64,000 bases of DNA from Xestospongia muta (GCA_963693285.1 OY848917.1:31569245-31633244); one strand, 5' to 3'; counted from the first letter of the stretch, positions 35,641 to 50,063 are shown. Numbers and translations: made by a program. Notes: generated by a model from the letters alone, not told the origin.

Positions 35641-37782
35641 ATTATTGAAATATTTTTAGGGTGAATTGCATATGTCAAAGATAACATTTATGCAAAAAAT
35701 ATTTTTTAATTTTGGCATGTCCCCCCCTTTTAAGTACTTAACAGTTATTTTCTATCATAGGGTCAGTGTTAATTCCTGTATCACATAATAAAATTGGAGA
35801 AGTACCTTAGTCTAGCATAACTGGTCCATAGTAAACTGGATTATTAGGAAGATTATGACATGGAGATAAAGGGTGTGGCTTGGATATATTTAGAAAATAA
35901 CATGAGGTTCAGCATTATCTATGTGTATGACAAATGAGATAAAAATATGTCGTAACTGTGGCAATTGAGTATTTGTTCTTCATTTTATCTTAGGTGATAC
36001 AGAGGTTGTTTCTTTTTGCAGTGATCTCACCAAGGTAGGCATTAAAAGGGATCACCAGTGAGGGATATCAATTTGAGCACAAATTAACTTGGATATCTAT
36101 TGACTTGTTATCCTTTGATGACCAATCTCATTGACTTGAACAACTGTATACCTCCAATATGATGTAGTCTATTGACAATGAAACTGTCTTTGTTAAAGTG
36201 GACATCAGCTTTCTTCTTAGGATTAAACTCTTCAATTTTAACATGTTGAGTCACATGATTGATTCATTCAATCACTTGTTTTGTTGTTGTTACCACTTCT
36301 TGAGGAATGCTTATCTCAAAATACTGTTCAACAAAATTCCTGGCACTGCCTCAGTTGACTCAATTCCATTCCAGCTGATTTTTTTCTATTTTGATAACAC
36401 CTGTAGTTTATTAAAGTATCTTCGATATCCTTTGTATTGTGTCTTATACTATAAAAACAATTTGTAACAGGAAATATGGAATGAATGACATCAACATCTA
36501 CTCATTGTCATTCTTCTTAAGTGTTGATGCAAGATATCTCTATTCCTGTAAAAGTATCCTCTTCTTTGTGACCGACCTCCTCTCAGACTCTCCCTATTTT
36601 GCATAAACTTTTACCTCTTGTTCCAATCTTTGTTCACACTCATAAATGTAAAGATCAATTAACTTTCTCTTTATAAAACAGGCAAGTACATTCCCAATTG
36701 ATTTATTGATGTAACACACTCCTTTCCATAAAAAGTGCTGTTGTTGATGTATTATCAAATATCTTTTATGTACATGTTTGGCAAAAAAAGAGCACATCTA
36801 CATGATCATGTGGGACAGACATGGGTCCCAAAACATTCATTAAACAATTAGAGGATGCATTCAATTTGAACCTTTTTAAAATGATAGCTTTTCATGTGAT
36901 CTATAATGTAAACATGTACTAACTTTGTTACTGCTAGCGCTTATAATTTTGTTACTTTCTGTGGTGTAGTGAAACAAGACAATGTTCCTATAAAATTAAA
37001 TAATACTTGTGTCAGTGTTAATGCAAATATCTTGGTTCCCATGTTGAGTGAAAATATTCTCTTCTCTGAGGCCAAATTCATCTCAGACTGATCCCTACTT
37101 TGCATAAACCATTACCCCTTGTTCTGATGTTTGTTCCCAATCAGTACTATTGGAAATTAATAATCATTAGAACATTTAAGTTCTACTTTATGCTGTGTCC
37201 CTAATTTATAGATCATTGTGGGGATGGTGATGGTGCTGTTCAATTACAAAGTAGTTCAAGTCAAGGTCATGTTGAAGAAAGGGTATTTGTTACACTAATG
37301 TCAAACTGAAACTAGTGTGATCTGTAGAGTTATTTTCTCTCTATGGATGATATTGAGGTTTATGTATTTTTATTATATTTACTTTATTTGGATTTGATGA
37401 CACATCATGTTACTTTTAATACATTACTAAAATTAAGAGAGGGATTAAAGACATCAATTGACTAACTACTTTTATTCATAAAATCTAAGAAAATATTTTG
37501 TTTCTCTCTAGCAGACTGTTTTTATGTGAACTTGAAGTAAGCCATAGCAGCAGCAGACAAAGCGCCTAAAACCACCACAGTAACCAACAAAGGAACAGAC
37601 ATGTCTTTATCTTCTGAACGTTTCGAGTCAACTTCTAAAGATACAGCTAAATGGTATATGAGAAAGGTTTGTGCCATTACTATAAATTTTAATCAGATAA
37701 TGTCTTAATTTCACTAGTTAATGTACTAAGAATAAACTAGGATATATTACTATAGGTGTATTTCACTTTCACATAGTTTTGG
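35641..37782. other. Intergenic region, no supported gene
   Basis: AT-rich, with no convincing gene. Two diverged direct repeats are visible (about 36505-36650 and 37005-37145; both contain the tttgcataaac motif). A possible plus-strand exon at about 37212-37284 has an acceptor and an open frame but no family match. Confidence 0.45.
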
Positions 37783-40700
37783 TTATGCTAAAACTGAAGG
37801 TGCAGATTTAGGGCGAGAAGGACAAATGGTCCAACACAAGTTACATTTAAATGCTGTTTTATTTCCACAACTCTTACCTTGTGAAGTATACTCATGTTGA
37901 ATATATGGCCTTGTTAAGAACCGATGTATCTCCTCAGCAACTTTTTTGTCTTGAATTGGCGGCTCCTCTATAACAGAGATGATCTTCTTCCAGGATGTTT
38001 CACAACAATTCTTATAACTCCACAATTGTAGAATATGTGCGAGCATTTGAGTGTCATTTTGTAGACCCATTTTTGCTTTTGTCTGTACAATTTCAGCTTG
38101 ATTGATTTCAAGTTGTACACCAATTATTTCCCATTTATTTCTTATTTTGTTCAGCAAAGTCATAAGATGTTTTATCTTTGGTTGTGCGCCTAACAATAAA
38201 CAAAGGTATAGCTTTTAATATTTTACTAATGTTGTTGTCAACATTAGTCCAACTTTTACATTGAATAAAGCGCATATATCTATAAATATTTTTGTATCAT
38301 TACAAATTTATTCTATTTGTCATATAAGCTTGTTTTATTTATAGTTGTAATGAAGTAACCTGCATGGTTGTATGTAATTTCAAACATATTTTTAACTAAT
38401 ATTGGAACAAATAATTACTTCTATATTAAGCTCTAAATTTCTGTGTGACTTTTTTAAAGTTACTATATTAATTTATCTCAACTTAATAGCTCATACATCC
38501 TAGCAAATCTAATTGTTCAGACTTCAAAGGTGGTTCAGCTTCCAAATATGGTCATAAGCTGAGTATTGTAGTTTGCTCAAGCTATATGACATCAAGAGAT
38601 TCTTTTCTCTTTTGTGTAGTTATAATTATGCTCTTTCTCAAGAGATTATGTCTAGGCTTTAGTCAACTTAACATTTGTGAATCCTTATAGCTATCAGCAA
38701 CAAAATTAATCACTCATACAAAAATTTTATACAGGTTATTATACTCACGTAATATTTTATCAGGAATTTTATTTAAAGTAGTTTCATTCCCAGCAAAGTT
38801 ATAAAGTTGGCCTAGAATATATAATCATTTGTTATGTATATACAAAATACGCACAAAATACTTGTTGTGTCTTTCAAGTCACTGCTAGATATTTGTAAAG
38901 TTTTCACATCTTTTATGTCATTGAATGTAAAGTCTAAGTCAGTGAGCTGATGATTGTCCTTGAGTTGGACACTAAAATGAAGGTAAAGGAGGGCAGAGTC
39001 TAGTTGACTTTTGTCAATATCTTCCTTAGAGACCTATAAAATAATAGCAATATTAAATCTTAGTGGTGCACACTGAATTGTACCTGAGATTTTGCAAGTG
39101 GTTTTGCAATAAAGTTGTTATTAACATTTGGCAATGTTATGACCTCACAATCTGGGTCAATGTGAAAAACGACTGGTTTGCTCCTTCTCCAATTATAGAA
39201 GCATTTTTCAGTCTTTATTCTCTAATGAAGTAATAATCAATAGCTATAGCTCAAAGTAAATTATCTTTTATGTATTAATAATTCTATATATTTTATAATA
39301 TCAGTACATTATTTGTGTAAGCTCATGCATGACACAAGGTGCAAAATCCTGACAAGTCATTATTTTTGTTTCCTTTACTCTCACCTCAACAAATGGTCCA
39401 AGATCCTTTGTCATTACTGCTTTAATTTGCCAAGATGTATTTGTTATTTCCTTGAAAAATACTGTCATTGAATAGCGATATCTTTGAGAAGAGCGAGAAC
39501 CAACAGCTATCAAAACAGAGGAAGCAGAAACTTGTACCATACCAGAGTAGCTGTAGTCATTATGATCAAGGGGTTGACCATTAACTTCAAAGAAAATATG
39601 AGGAGGAGGACCAAATGCTCTTAAAAAAACTAACTCCTGGGCTTTTATATCTGGCTTAATGTCAGCATTATGCTGAAGACAAAACTTAACAGGACGGGAA
39701 AATGTTTGATGACTGTCATCGATGTCAACTTTATAGATACAGCTCACAAGATTAACTTTTACAGGAGTTTTGATATTGGTTATAGCAGGTGAAATTACTT
39801 GTACTTTCATATTGACTTTCTTTCCCTGTCCAACTGATAATGGTGGAATGATTGCTTGAAAACCATGGTCATGTTTCTCAAAAACCTGCTCATCTTTAAA
39901 GGTTTCAACAGACCACTCAAACACTTCATTTAGAGCTAATGAACACAGAGCATTATTGAATTTTAAGAGCATCATCCTATTTAATTACACTTACCTACTG
40001 TTGGATCATACTGAGCAAATAAATTGTTGATCTCTTTGCTAGCAGTCTGACATGACTTCGAAGGGCTGACACCATCAACATTGTTTATTGTGGTATCTGC
40101 TCCTTGAGAAAGAAGAAACTCTATTGTACTGGCACTGTCTTCTATACTGGCATAATGCAAAGCTGTATTGCCCACCTAAGTAAAACAAGGTAGCTCATTA
40201 CGTTATTGATCAAAAAGACTGTAAATACTAACATTGTCTGTGGCATTTGGATTAGCTCCAAAATGTAGCAATTTTTCTACTGTCTTATCATCATGAGGTG
40301 ATCCTTTAGTCGGTAATGCCATCTTTTTGTCCTAAGATGGAATAACCATTCATAGTAAAAGTTGAAAAACCTTAAGACTTTAATGTATTGGAAACATTTA
40401 TATGTACAATTATTATCAAGCAGGTGAATATTTTATACAACATTTAACAAAAAAATCTTGTGTGAAATATATAGATGACAATACAAGTATCTGAACTAAG
40501 ATCACAATATCTAGAAATGGCAGTTAGTACAGTAGAAACAATTACATATACGCCATAAGCTCTAATCTAGATCAAGCTATTTCCTATCTTTTAATTTATA
40601 TCTTTATATCCTATCATTCTAAGGAGGGGATAACCTTCAAATATTCTTAGAGCTACAAGCAAGATGTTTGTCTGAATGTTATTGTCAGAATATTTGCTTG

Positions 40701-43564
40701 GTTAATATTCGGATTTTTTAGTTACTAAGCATAAATGTATCAACATATTTATCTATTCACTGATTTTAATATGTTTAGGGAAAGAGTTGTTTCCTATAAA
40801 GCAGTATAAACTATTAAATATTAACAACCATGGGACTAACATCAGAAAAAGTAATAGTGGTAAAAAACCTGCATATAGTAATGTGGCCTTGCTGACTATC
40901 TCCAATTTTCTTCACATAAAATTAATAAATTAATGTGATTTAAATTGAAATATTATCTCTTGTGAGACTATTCTATTAATTTCAACATTGAAGCACTTAA
41001 ATTAAGACTTTTCATGGCTTCCTTTTTTGAAATGAGCAAAACATAAAGAGAAAGCATAGTGTTATCACTTTAGTAGTAGTGCCACTACCTACCTAATGAA
41101 AAGATAGTACGTTGTTACTAACACAACTTAAATGAAATATATAGTTTAATATATGTTATGTGAGGTATAGAATTTTTAGCAGATTAAATAATTCATATCA
41201 AATTAAACAGCGAAAACTCATCCTTATATTCTGCTGTTACTTATCTATTTACACAATTATATAAGACTAGAGAAACCTATTAAGTTATGAATTATTCTTC
41301 AGTGTATAAAATAAAATTAACTCACTTCATCCATTCCAAACACCTTCTTGAAACCCTTTTTTGCTTTATGGAACTGTAAAATATTTCAGTAAAGGAACAC
41401 GCATTATATGATGTATCTTTTCAGTGATAAAATACCTTACCCAATGTTTTTCTTCGTCAAAGACATGTAAGCATACATCTTCTTTATAATCACTTGAGGT
41501 AGCAAAGTGTAATGAATTTCCATCCTGTATTGTGCAAACAATTGAAACGTTTTTATAAAAACACACTCACTCGACAATTTGTAGTATTTGGATCAGCTGA
41601 GTTCAGTAGCAATAATTCAACCATCTCAAAGTCATTCTTTGCAGCTGCCCAATGGAGAGGTGTTTCTCCAAACTAAAGTATAAATGTTTTTATTATGTTA
41701 AATACTGAAGAACCATTTATACCTAGTTTCATAACAATGGTGAGAAGGGGATCAACCAATATTAATATATTAACATTACTTGATTGCTTTGTCACCATTC
41801 TTTTACTTCTTAGACATAATGGGAATGGGATTATCTAAGATTGGAGTTTCATTTATGACAATCAGGCTATAGATGCTTCATAACTGACATATCTTAAAAC
41901 AAATTTTTAAAAAAATTTTCAAACTTGCTCACAGACAGTAGGCCACCAAGAAAACCCTCTTTATAATATAACAATGCATGCAATGGAGTGTGATCCTTAA
42001 TTCTGTATTATTTGTGTGAGGACACTTGCATTCATTTGTATTTTTATTTTAATGCTAGATAAATATTAAACTATACTAAAAAATTTTAAGAAAACAAGAT
42101 TAAATACATATCTGATAGTGACAAAATGCATCAGTACAGTATATACCAAATGAGTAGTTAATTGTATTCTTCATTACTGTTGCTATAAGACATTGTAGCA
42201 AAAACCAATTCAAGGACTGTGTGGCTTTTGATTTAACATAGGCCAAACAATAAAACTAAGAAAATATTATACATACAGAAGGTGTGGTCATCAAGTCTGT
42301 ATAAGTGTATTCATTCTACACAGTACATTCTAACACTTGCCTCATTTTTATTATTTGGATCAGCACCATTTTTCAATAACAATTCGGCAATATCTCTTAC
42401 ACCTCCTACTGCAGCAAAATGTAAAGGTGTCCTTTGAACCTGAAATGTCACAATTTAAGAATAATAACTACATTATATTTGATTTAATGACACTAACCTT
42501 GTCACAAGCATTTATATCAGCTCCTTTTATAATGGCTGATTTCACGTTATCTACGTCTTTATTTTTAATTGCCTGAAATAGCTTTTGATTCTATGTTCAT
42601 GTGAACAGAAAAAAATTGATGAAAAATAATTTAATAATTATATAAATAAAGTCTTCATTGCATTTTAAAACTTTGCTGACTAATGGTAAACCATATCTGT
42701 TAGAGTACAAGTTCTAGTTTAATACCTATGATTAAACATGGCAACTACTTCACACGTTGATTGATAACAATGTGATATAAAAACATTAGAATATGTGAAA
42801 TGACCAACACGAAATCAGTCGCAACAAAAACTCACAGTCAACAATAACTGGTAAATAACATCAAACAACAATAACTCAACAAAACAATGACTCAATAACA
42901 CCATTAAATGAAAAAGTAACTAAACCTCACTCGCTCTCTAACTAATTGAAATACAAAAACAAATGATTTAAATACAAAACCAACTTATGAATATTAATAA
43001 GTTACTGACTGAGGCAGGATATCACAATATGCGAATGTAAATACTCTTTGCTAATACTGCTTTTTTCCATGTAATCTACTAATGAAGCACTTGTGTAAAA
43101 AATGCAATACAAAAATTATGTTTCCTGATATAGTAGGGACTTAAAACGTTTGCTTGCTACAGCCTGCACAAGCCTATTTTTGCATATAACCTCAACAATT
43201 GCAGAAATGGAAGTAAAATTATATTATTTATATATTAGATTGTTTTATCTTGTTAAACAAAACTGATTTCATTTTATTTATGTCTTCATTTATAATTACC
43301 AGAAACTACCTTTTTATTGTACACTCACAATGAACAGAACAAATGTTGATGAGGTTATATGATGTTACTACTTTTATTTGCAATTGCTGAGCTGATATAT
43401 AAAAGCATAGGTATTGCAATATAGAGGATCGGTGTTCTATCAATAAAGACCCGTATGTCCTTGCATGCATCTGTATACAAGTATATGAGTGTAATGCAAT
43501 ACACTCATAATATGAAGTACACAATAACATATTAACAACTCACAAGATCTTCCTTGGAAGTCAT
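37783..43564 (-). CDS. Ankyrin-repeat, ZU5-like, UPA-like, death-domain protein
   Basis: Thirteen exons: 43544-43564, 42498-42572, 42341-42439, 41571-41672, 41441-41524, 41326-41373, 40233-40331, 39995-40175, 39385-39935, 39084-39221, 38862-39033, 38749-38811, 37783-38189. They total 2040 nt (679 aa), in phase. Ankyrin repeats with TPLHFAA, TPLHWAA, NSLHFAT and TALHYAS motifs occupy about residues 8-235. A beta-rich ZU5-like region ('IIPPLSVGQGKK', 'FSRPVKFCL') covers about 237-420 and a UPA-like region about 421-540. A death domain ('LLNKIRNKWEIIG', 'CETSWKKII') covers about 548-640, followed by a short tail with several cysteines. The order resembles ankyrin/UNC5/PIDD signalling proteins. 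It is probably a cytoplasmic adaptor, with no signal peptide or TM seen. Intron 3 uses a GC donor (GAG|GCAAGT). Further ankyrin exons in the 1-kb intron before 40331 cannot be excluded. Confidence 0.85.
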
Positions 43565-46323
43565 AACTGCTTGGAAATGTTCAAGGACTCTTTTTTGCTC
43601 TAGCTCATAATGAACTAGTCACACGTTCTTGTATGTTGTGCTTTTTAATATAACTTAGTAACGAGTATAAATAAGGTGTCAAGTGACCACTGCATTGTTT
43701 ATAATATAATTCATAAACCTGCACACATAATATCATTAGATGTCTTTCATGTGAAATGCATGCGTGCATCACAAATGTTTGAAAGTGGTCTTGGTCAACC
43801 AAAAATTGCTATTAACTAAACACAAGGTATACTTTTTCCATATTTATATACCCTCACTATCATGAAAAATGTAGAGTTTACAGCTCCACAATTGTGTAAA
43901 AGTGCTATAATGCATTAGTCCACACATGTGTCCTTATATGGACTTAATACACATGCTTCCACATTCTTATTAGTAATGAATATATACCAAACACTCTTCT
44001 AATATTATTCATTGATCATGTGTTCTAGTTATTGCTTTTTTATAAAATTATATTCTTATAATAATATTCATAGATATACATTGAGGCGCTATAGTAACCA
44101 ATAAACATCACGTGCTAGCAAATAACGTTTTTGTGATAGTATTCATAATTCATATAGAGCTAGTAGAATTGATTTCTTAGTCTTTTACATCTAATGACAC
44201 ACATAGAGACACATAGAGGAAATGACTTACTATAATCTAATTAAACAGTTAAGCACTTGTCTCTATATAGTCATATAAGGTCATCATCATAGTACGTGTT
44301 ATATCATCATAGTCTGACTTCTTCCACACACAAGTTGTCCTGTTAAAATGAGATAGCCAATTTCCAAAATTAATGCAGACTCTGCTGCTCAATGGAGCAC
44401 CATCAGAATGTATCCCAGAATAATGCGTAATATCAAACTAGATAATTGTCGAAAGTCAAGTTCTCTCTTTCTATAAGTCAACATAATCCCAGCAACTCTA
44501 ATTTTATAGCAGCAACATTATAACACAAATATTCCTTGTCATAACTACAGTGTTTGGCATTTCCTACACTTAGTTATCCTTTGTTCAATTATTAACACTT
44601 TCACCAAAGAAAAATTGATAAGAGTCTATTATAGTTAGTTAATGTTAGTATAGTGAAGTGGAACAGGAAGAGGTTCCTACACTGAAAAACACATTTTGTC
44701 ATTTTGACTGAGGTCTTCTTTCTCACAGTTTTATCAATATGATGTAAATCCATTCTGAGTTGCTACACGACCAAAACTAGTGTAATTTAATATGCAATAA
44801 GCATCTACATCCACATTGCTATAGTAATTGAATCATGGCTTCAATTGAAGCTATAACCAGATACTATTTCAACTGAACTTATCTAATTAGTTAAGTTCTC
44901 CCCCATGGTTTCAGTTATTGGACATAAACTACAAAATGTACTTTTTTGCTTCTAGTTGACTTAATACATGTTGAGTTAGATCAGTTTTGGCTTTGTGTTA
45001 ATTAACTTAATATTGGGCTAAATTATATTGATGAGATTATGGTTATTATGAAGACAACAGTTGAAATGGCAAAGTATTATTTTAAGTTATAAAATTAAAT
45101 AATGATGAAAATAAACGGGAATAGTTTTATTCTTGGCCTTAAAATATAGTCTTAGTTATTTTAATAGCCTTTTTATTTCACTGCTTTTTAGATGATGGTA
45201 TTAGATTCCTTTAAAAATACCATAGTGATCACAATAGCCTCAAGAAAAAAACTGAAGTATATATAAAAGGAAGTGAAAACAGACCAGATCAAAGTAAATA
45301 GTGTTGGCAAAAGATTTAATTAAGATTTAAATTTTCCTGTGTAATAAATAATTCAATGTATAATCCACAATATTATATCATCCACTTGCTATCAACATTA
45401 GTCTGAGACTGCTGAGGATAATCACTCATCTGAGACTTCGGAGGATCATTAACAGTCTCAAATTGATGTTAAGTATCATTTTGAGATTGCTAAGTACTAG
45501 AGATTACATTAATAGCATTCTGATAGCATGTATCACTGATCCAAAACAGTGTTCAGAAGACGTCAGATACACCAGAGGGAACAAGTCTTTTTATTTTTTA
45601 ATATACAATACTGACGACATGGAATAAAACTATTAACTTGGTTTCTTAAAAACACCAACTTTGTCCAGGATGACAAATACTCCTGGAGTGACCTAAGAAT
45701 AAAACAATGTCTCTTTCTCTTCATAGAATCTCTGTTACCTGACTCTGTTAATGCAATGACATACAATCATCATTATAGAATTATCAGACTCTCAACATAC
45801 TAGCCAATTGAGTACCATCCATGCAATCCCAAGCCTGTACTTTTGAATGAAGCATAATGTATCCATGAAAAGGGAAAACATTTTGGAACCTGAATCCTGA
45901 GGTGGTCAGTAAACTAGGTGGTTATTAAATCAGAATAGCTATTAAAAGAATTATGAGTAGGAAGTGCTAATAAAAACCATATGAGTAGATAACTATGATG
46001 TAATGAGTATAACAACAACAGCCTCACATGTGACACTATGGACTATCAAATTTGCTGAATGGATTAATGTCATTGATAATACTCTTTACATGAATTGCTG
46101 GGACATACTAAAGTAAACTTTGTAGCACCATTTGCCTGGTTGATGGGGCTTTGAAGCTCAGCTACATCACATATGGCAAGACAGTTAGCAGCTGATTATG
46201 ACCAAGTCAATTCCTCAAGATCTAAATGGTCACTATAGTCTATAGATAGGTTCTGGCATGACGGGGAGATGAATAGCTTGAGCCGCTAAGAGTTTGACCT
46301 CCTTATTAACGCAGGGAAGTGGG
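43565..46323. other. Intergenic region, no supported gene
   Basis: No gene is recognised. A short remnant at about 45118-45200 resembles the end of the 1.2-kb TIR element (tagttttattcttggcc). About 45350-45500 resembles 4540-4690 and has repeated 'gagactgctgaggat'-like words. The promoters of the flanking divergent genes must lie here. Confidence 0.45.
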
Positions 46324-46431
46324 ATGAACGTTAGTTACCCCAATCATTTGGCTTCTTTTTGCTATGACCTGCCCCTAATTCACAAAAGCTTCCGTAGCTT
46401 CCGTTTTGTTTGTCAAAGTGAGCAACTGAGC

Positions 46432-49400
46432 ATGTCGTTTTCTGAAAAGAAAAGAACAATGTCTTCTACTAAACGCGATCAGAAAACAGGAGAGAATAGA
46501 GATTCTTGGAGACGTTCGTTTGATAGTGAGCATACAGAGGTTGAAGCAGAATCGAGCTCTCATCCGTTAATAGAATATCCTTCGGTAAGCAAGAGCAACT
46601 GCCATTTTATACTTGGGTTTAAAATCATGTATTTTTTGTTATTTAACACGTCTTGTTTACATGTAGAAGATTTGTAGTCTTTGTACATGTATTAATTTAG
46701 AATATTAATTAATATGAAAGGGTAGAAACAATAACTATTGTATATTATTATAATTATCATTACAAAACTTATATATTTGTAGTAGGTTTATTGTAGAAAA
46801 CCTGTCTACAAGATGCATGTATTTAGTGCTTATTATAATGGGGAAATTGATATCCTAAGTATTTTAATGATCTGATTAGCTGATTACAGATAATGCATGA
46901 GGTCATTTTATTATTGAGTACACAGAAACCTATTAAAGTCAATGTAGTAGCTACTGTTATGTTTAAGCTATTTTATTTTGTCAGCCATAATGTTGTTTCA
47001 ATTCTATTTAACACTTTTACGTGACAAATTTTAAAGGTTGTCTTATAATATAATTATGTTATTTAAAATGTTTTTTTTGCTACAGCCATTGGAATTCGTA
47101 GAGAGTCTCGTTGTACAACCTGACCTCACATTCAAAATTCTCATAGTTGGTAATCCACACGTGGGCAAGTCCTGTTTCTTGACAAGACTATGTTCAAACA
47201 CATTTACTTCAAGATATGCCTCTACAATTGGTAAGAAAACCATAGCTTATTATTAATTAGGGCAAATGTGATGAATCTCAAAATGATACAGTTGTCATTG
47301 AGAGGTCATGAAGTCCAGCAAAGCAAATTACATTGGTTATTAGTGCATGAACTTGTTACTATAATAAGAACATAACTTGGTTAGTGTACTCAGTAATAAG
47401 GTTTGACCTGTTAGTTTATTCAAGGCTATCACACATAGTAAGATTAGTTGTAGCAACAAGAGTAAATGTCTTCCATAAAATTAAAAGATTTTTGTTGTAA
47501 ACTAGATACCCTTTTTAAGGAAGGAGTCCATGAAATAAGTAAGGTGTGTAGCTAACAGCAGGATGTTTTGTTTGTCAAATAGCTTTTGTGCACTGGAACA
47601 GTAAAACTGGTTATTTTGCTTTATAACAATAACACCTATAGTCTATATACACAGCCAACATTGTCAAAGAATTGTTTGTAGATATAGTAGTCAAAGTAAA
47701 CTGCCCTTTCCTTCAGAATAAGTGGTATAGTAGTCTACACAATACTTAGAAAAGATTATTAGCATATATGCTGTACTGGGAGCAACCTGCTTTTTGAAGC
47801 ATTAAGAAATAAAGAAGTATAGCTTACTACAGGAACTATTGTCTTGTATCTTCTTTGTTGTTATCTTCTGTATGGATATATTGCTTCACCATGAACTAAA
47901 CACATAATAGGACACAACTATAATTTGAGTTACGAAGTCTCCTTAACTATTGCACATGGACATTTAATGATATGATCATGATATTGTTATAATGATAATA
48001 GTATATTATTGTTTCAATTACAGGTGTTGATTTTTATAGTCGTGCTATTCGACTCAATGATGAGATTATATCGTTACAATTATGGGATACAGCTGGACAG
48101 GAAAGGTTAGTTTAACTACTGAGGAATGTGAGGGAGTAGTAACAGCATATACTACTTTGTGTGCCATATTGTTTTCACATAGTGTGATGTTAACATTTAT
48201 TTGTTTAAATCTGGTGTGCTTAGGTTTAAGGAATATTGGGTTTGAGAAACAAGGCTATTTTCTAATAATGTTCTGTTTATACTAGCTTCAAGATAAGAAT
48301 GTACAGGTGTATCTTCCAGGAAAATGGAAATACAATGCTATGTGTTTGTAATGTGAAATATTTGGCAAACTACTACTAATTAGCGTATGGTTTCAGTGCT
48401 GTTTTATAGAAGGAAAGAGATTTGGTTAAATAGATTCCACCTGGTATATATGTTTATTGTGCTATATTGTTTTCATAGGGTGTGATGTTAACATTAATTT
48501 GTCTAAATCCAGGTTTAGAGATTATTGAGGTTTGAGAATCAAGCCTGTTTTCTCTAGTAATGTTCTGTTTATACTAGCTTCAAGATAAGAATGTAATGGT
48601 TTTTATTCCAAGAAAATGGAAATACAATACTTTGTCTTTGTAATGCGAAATATTTGGCAAACTACCACTAATTAGCATATGCTATTGGAGGGAAAGAGAT
48701 TTGGTTAAATAGTGCCACCTGGTATATATGTTTATTATGCTACTTAAAGCCTAACCTTAGGCCTCAAGTGTTGAGTAGATTATAATCTCCAAGTGGACAT
48801 TGAAACCTGACAGTAGTTTGCTAAAAAAAATTGGAGCTCTATGAGAAAGTAATGCTTCCCAGAGCAAGTATCATTATCAAACATTTCTTGAATATTATTA
48901 TAAAAGAACTGCCCTAGATTGAATAATTAAGATTCTTATTCTTAAGCAAACCTTTACCAGCACTTATGATCTTTTACATTAATCTTTAGATTCCAGTCTG
49001 TTACTAGAGCATATTATCGAGGCGCTCAAGGTGTTATTTTAATGTATGATATCACGAGAGAAGAGTCTTTTATTGCTGTTAAAAGTTGGATTAACTCTAT
49101 ACAAGTGAGACTATCCCTATTATTATGATAGTTAATTAGTTGTTATTTACTTCACTTACTTGTATAGGAAAACATGGATGAACTGCCCACATCTCTTCTA
49201 CTTGTTGGCAATAAAGTAGATCTTGAAGAACATGGTAAGAGAGAAGTATTATATGAGGCAGGAGAGTCATTTGCTAAAGTAAGTTTATAAAGAGTTGTTT
49301 TCTTAGCCATACACTTGTACAATAATACTTATTAGCAATCAAAACAGTACTTCCTTTGTGAAATCAGATAGAATGCTTATTGATCTGTCATTGAAGCCAT

Positions 49401-50063
49401 AGAATAACAGCAATGAAGACTACCAAAGACCAACATATGATGTATTCATATTTAGTTCTGGACTGTTTATGAGTCAACTGAGTGTTAGTTCTTAGAATTG
49501 ACTGTTAACCATAACATAGCATTACTGGCATGAAAATTGAATTACCTGGAGGATGCTTGTGTAAACAAATGGATACCAACTGCTAATAACAATTTTAATT
49601 ACTAGGCGTCTGTTATTTACTATGTTATTCACTTTTTCATTTTTATCTTTTATTTTATTTTAGAGATACAATGCTGATTTTATTGAGAGCAGTGCTAAGA
49701 CAGGATACAATGTGGGTAATGCCTGTCTACAATTAGTAAAGTAAGTATTATTGTACCATTTCATACTTGAAAGCTTGACATTGTCATTTTGAAATTCAGT
49801 ATTGGGCTTCTTTGTTATCATAACTGTATCTAAGTATTATGTGAAATAATTGAAATGACTTGTAATAGACTATCACTGACCTCTTATGCAGTGTTATATT
49901 GCTTCAGATTTTTTTTTGCACATTTTAAATCTAAATTTTGGATTTTAATTGATATTTTTGAATTAGTCATTTAGTACAAGAGAGTAGAGCAGAAGGTGCT
50001 GCTCAGGCTAACAGAAGGAGCTTTAGTTCACCTGATACAAAGAAACGTCCATGTTCCTGTTAA
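46432..50063 (+). CDS. Rab-family small GTPase, RASEF/Rab44-like, with N-terminal extension
   Basis: Seven exons (46432-46584, 47086-47230, 48024-48105, 48990-49104, 49168-49278, 49664-49740, 49967-50063; 780 nt, 259 aa). G motifs are complete: GNPHVGKS (residues 73-80), a switch I threonine in 'STIGVDFY', WDTAGQE (120-126), NKVD (180-183) and SSAK (211-214). The C-terminus KKRPCSC supplies a CXC geranylgeranylation site, so the protein should sit on membranes and regulate vesicle traffic. The 'VDFY...[12 protein letters not shown]' stretch with a long pre-domain is most like RASEF/Rab44/CRACR2A; EF-hands are not visible in the modelled exons. The frame is open upstream to an earlier ATG at 46324, so the start could be 36 codons further out. 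Confidence 0.88.
48158..48740. repeat. Tandem duplication inside the Rab gene's third intron
   Basis: Two adjacent units of about 300 and 283 bases (48158-48457, 48458-48740) share most of their sequence, for example 'gttctgtttatactagcttc' in both. Coding exons are not touched. Confidence 0.8.

Noticed and set aside
36198..36467. 89-codon plus-strand frame in the 36-kb gap
   Set aside because: AT-rich hydrophobic translation with no start context, splice partners or family match.
45563..45766. 67-codon minus-strand frame at 45.6 kb
   Set aside because: No recognisable domain, no neighbouring exons in phase and no duplicate to compare.
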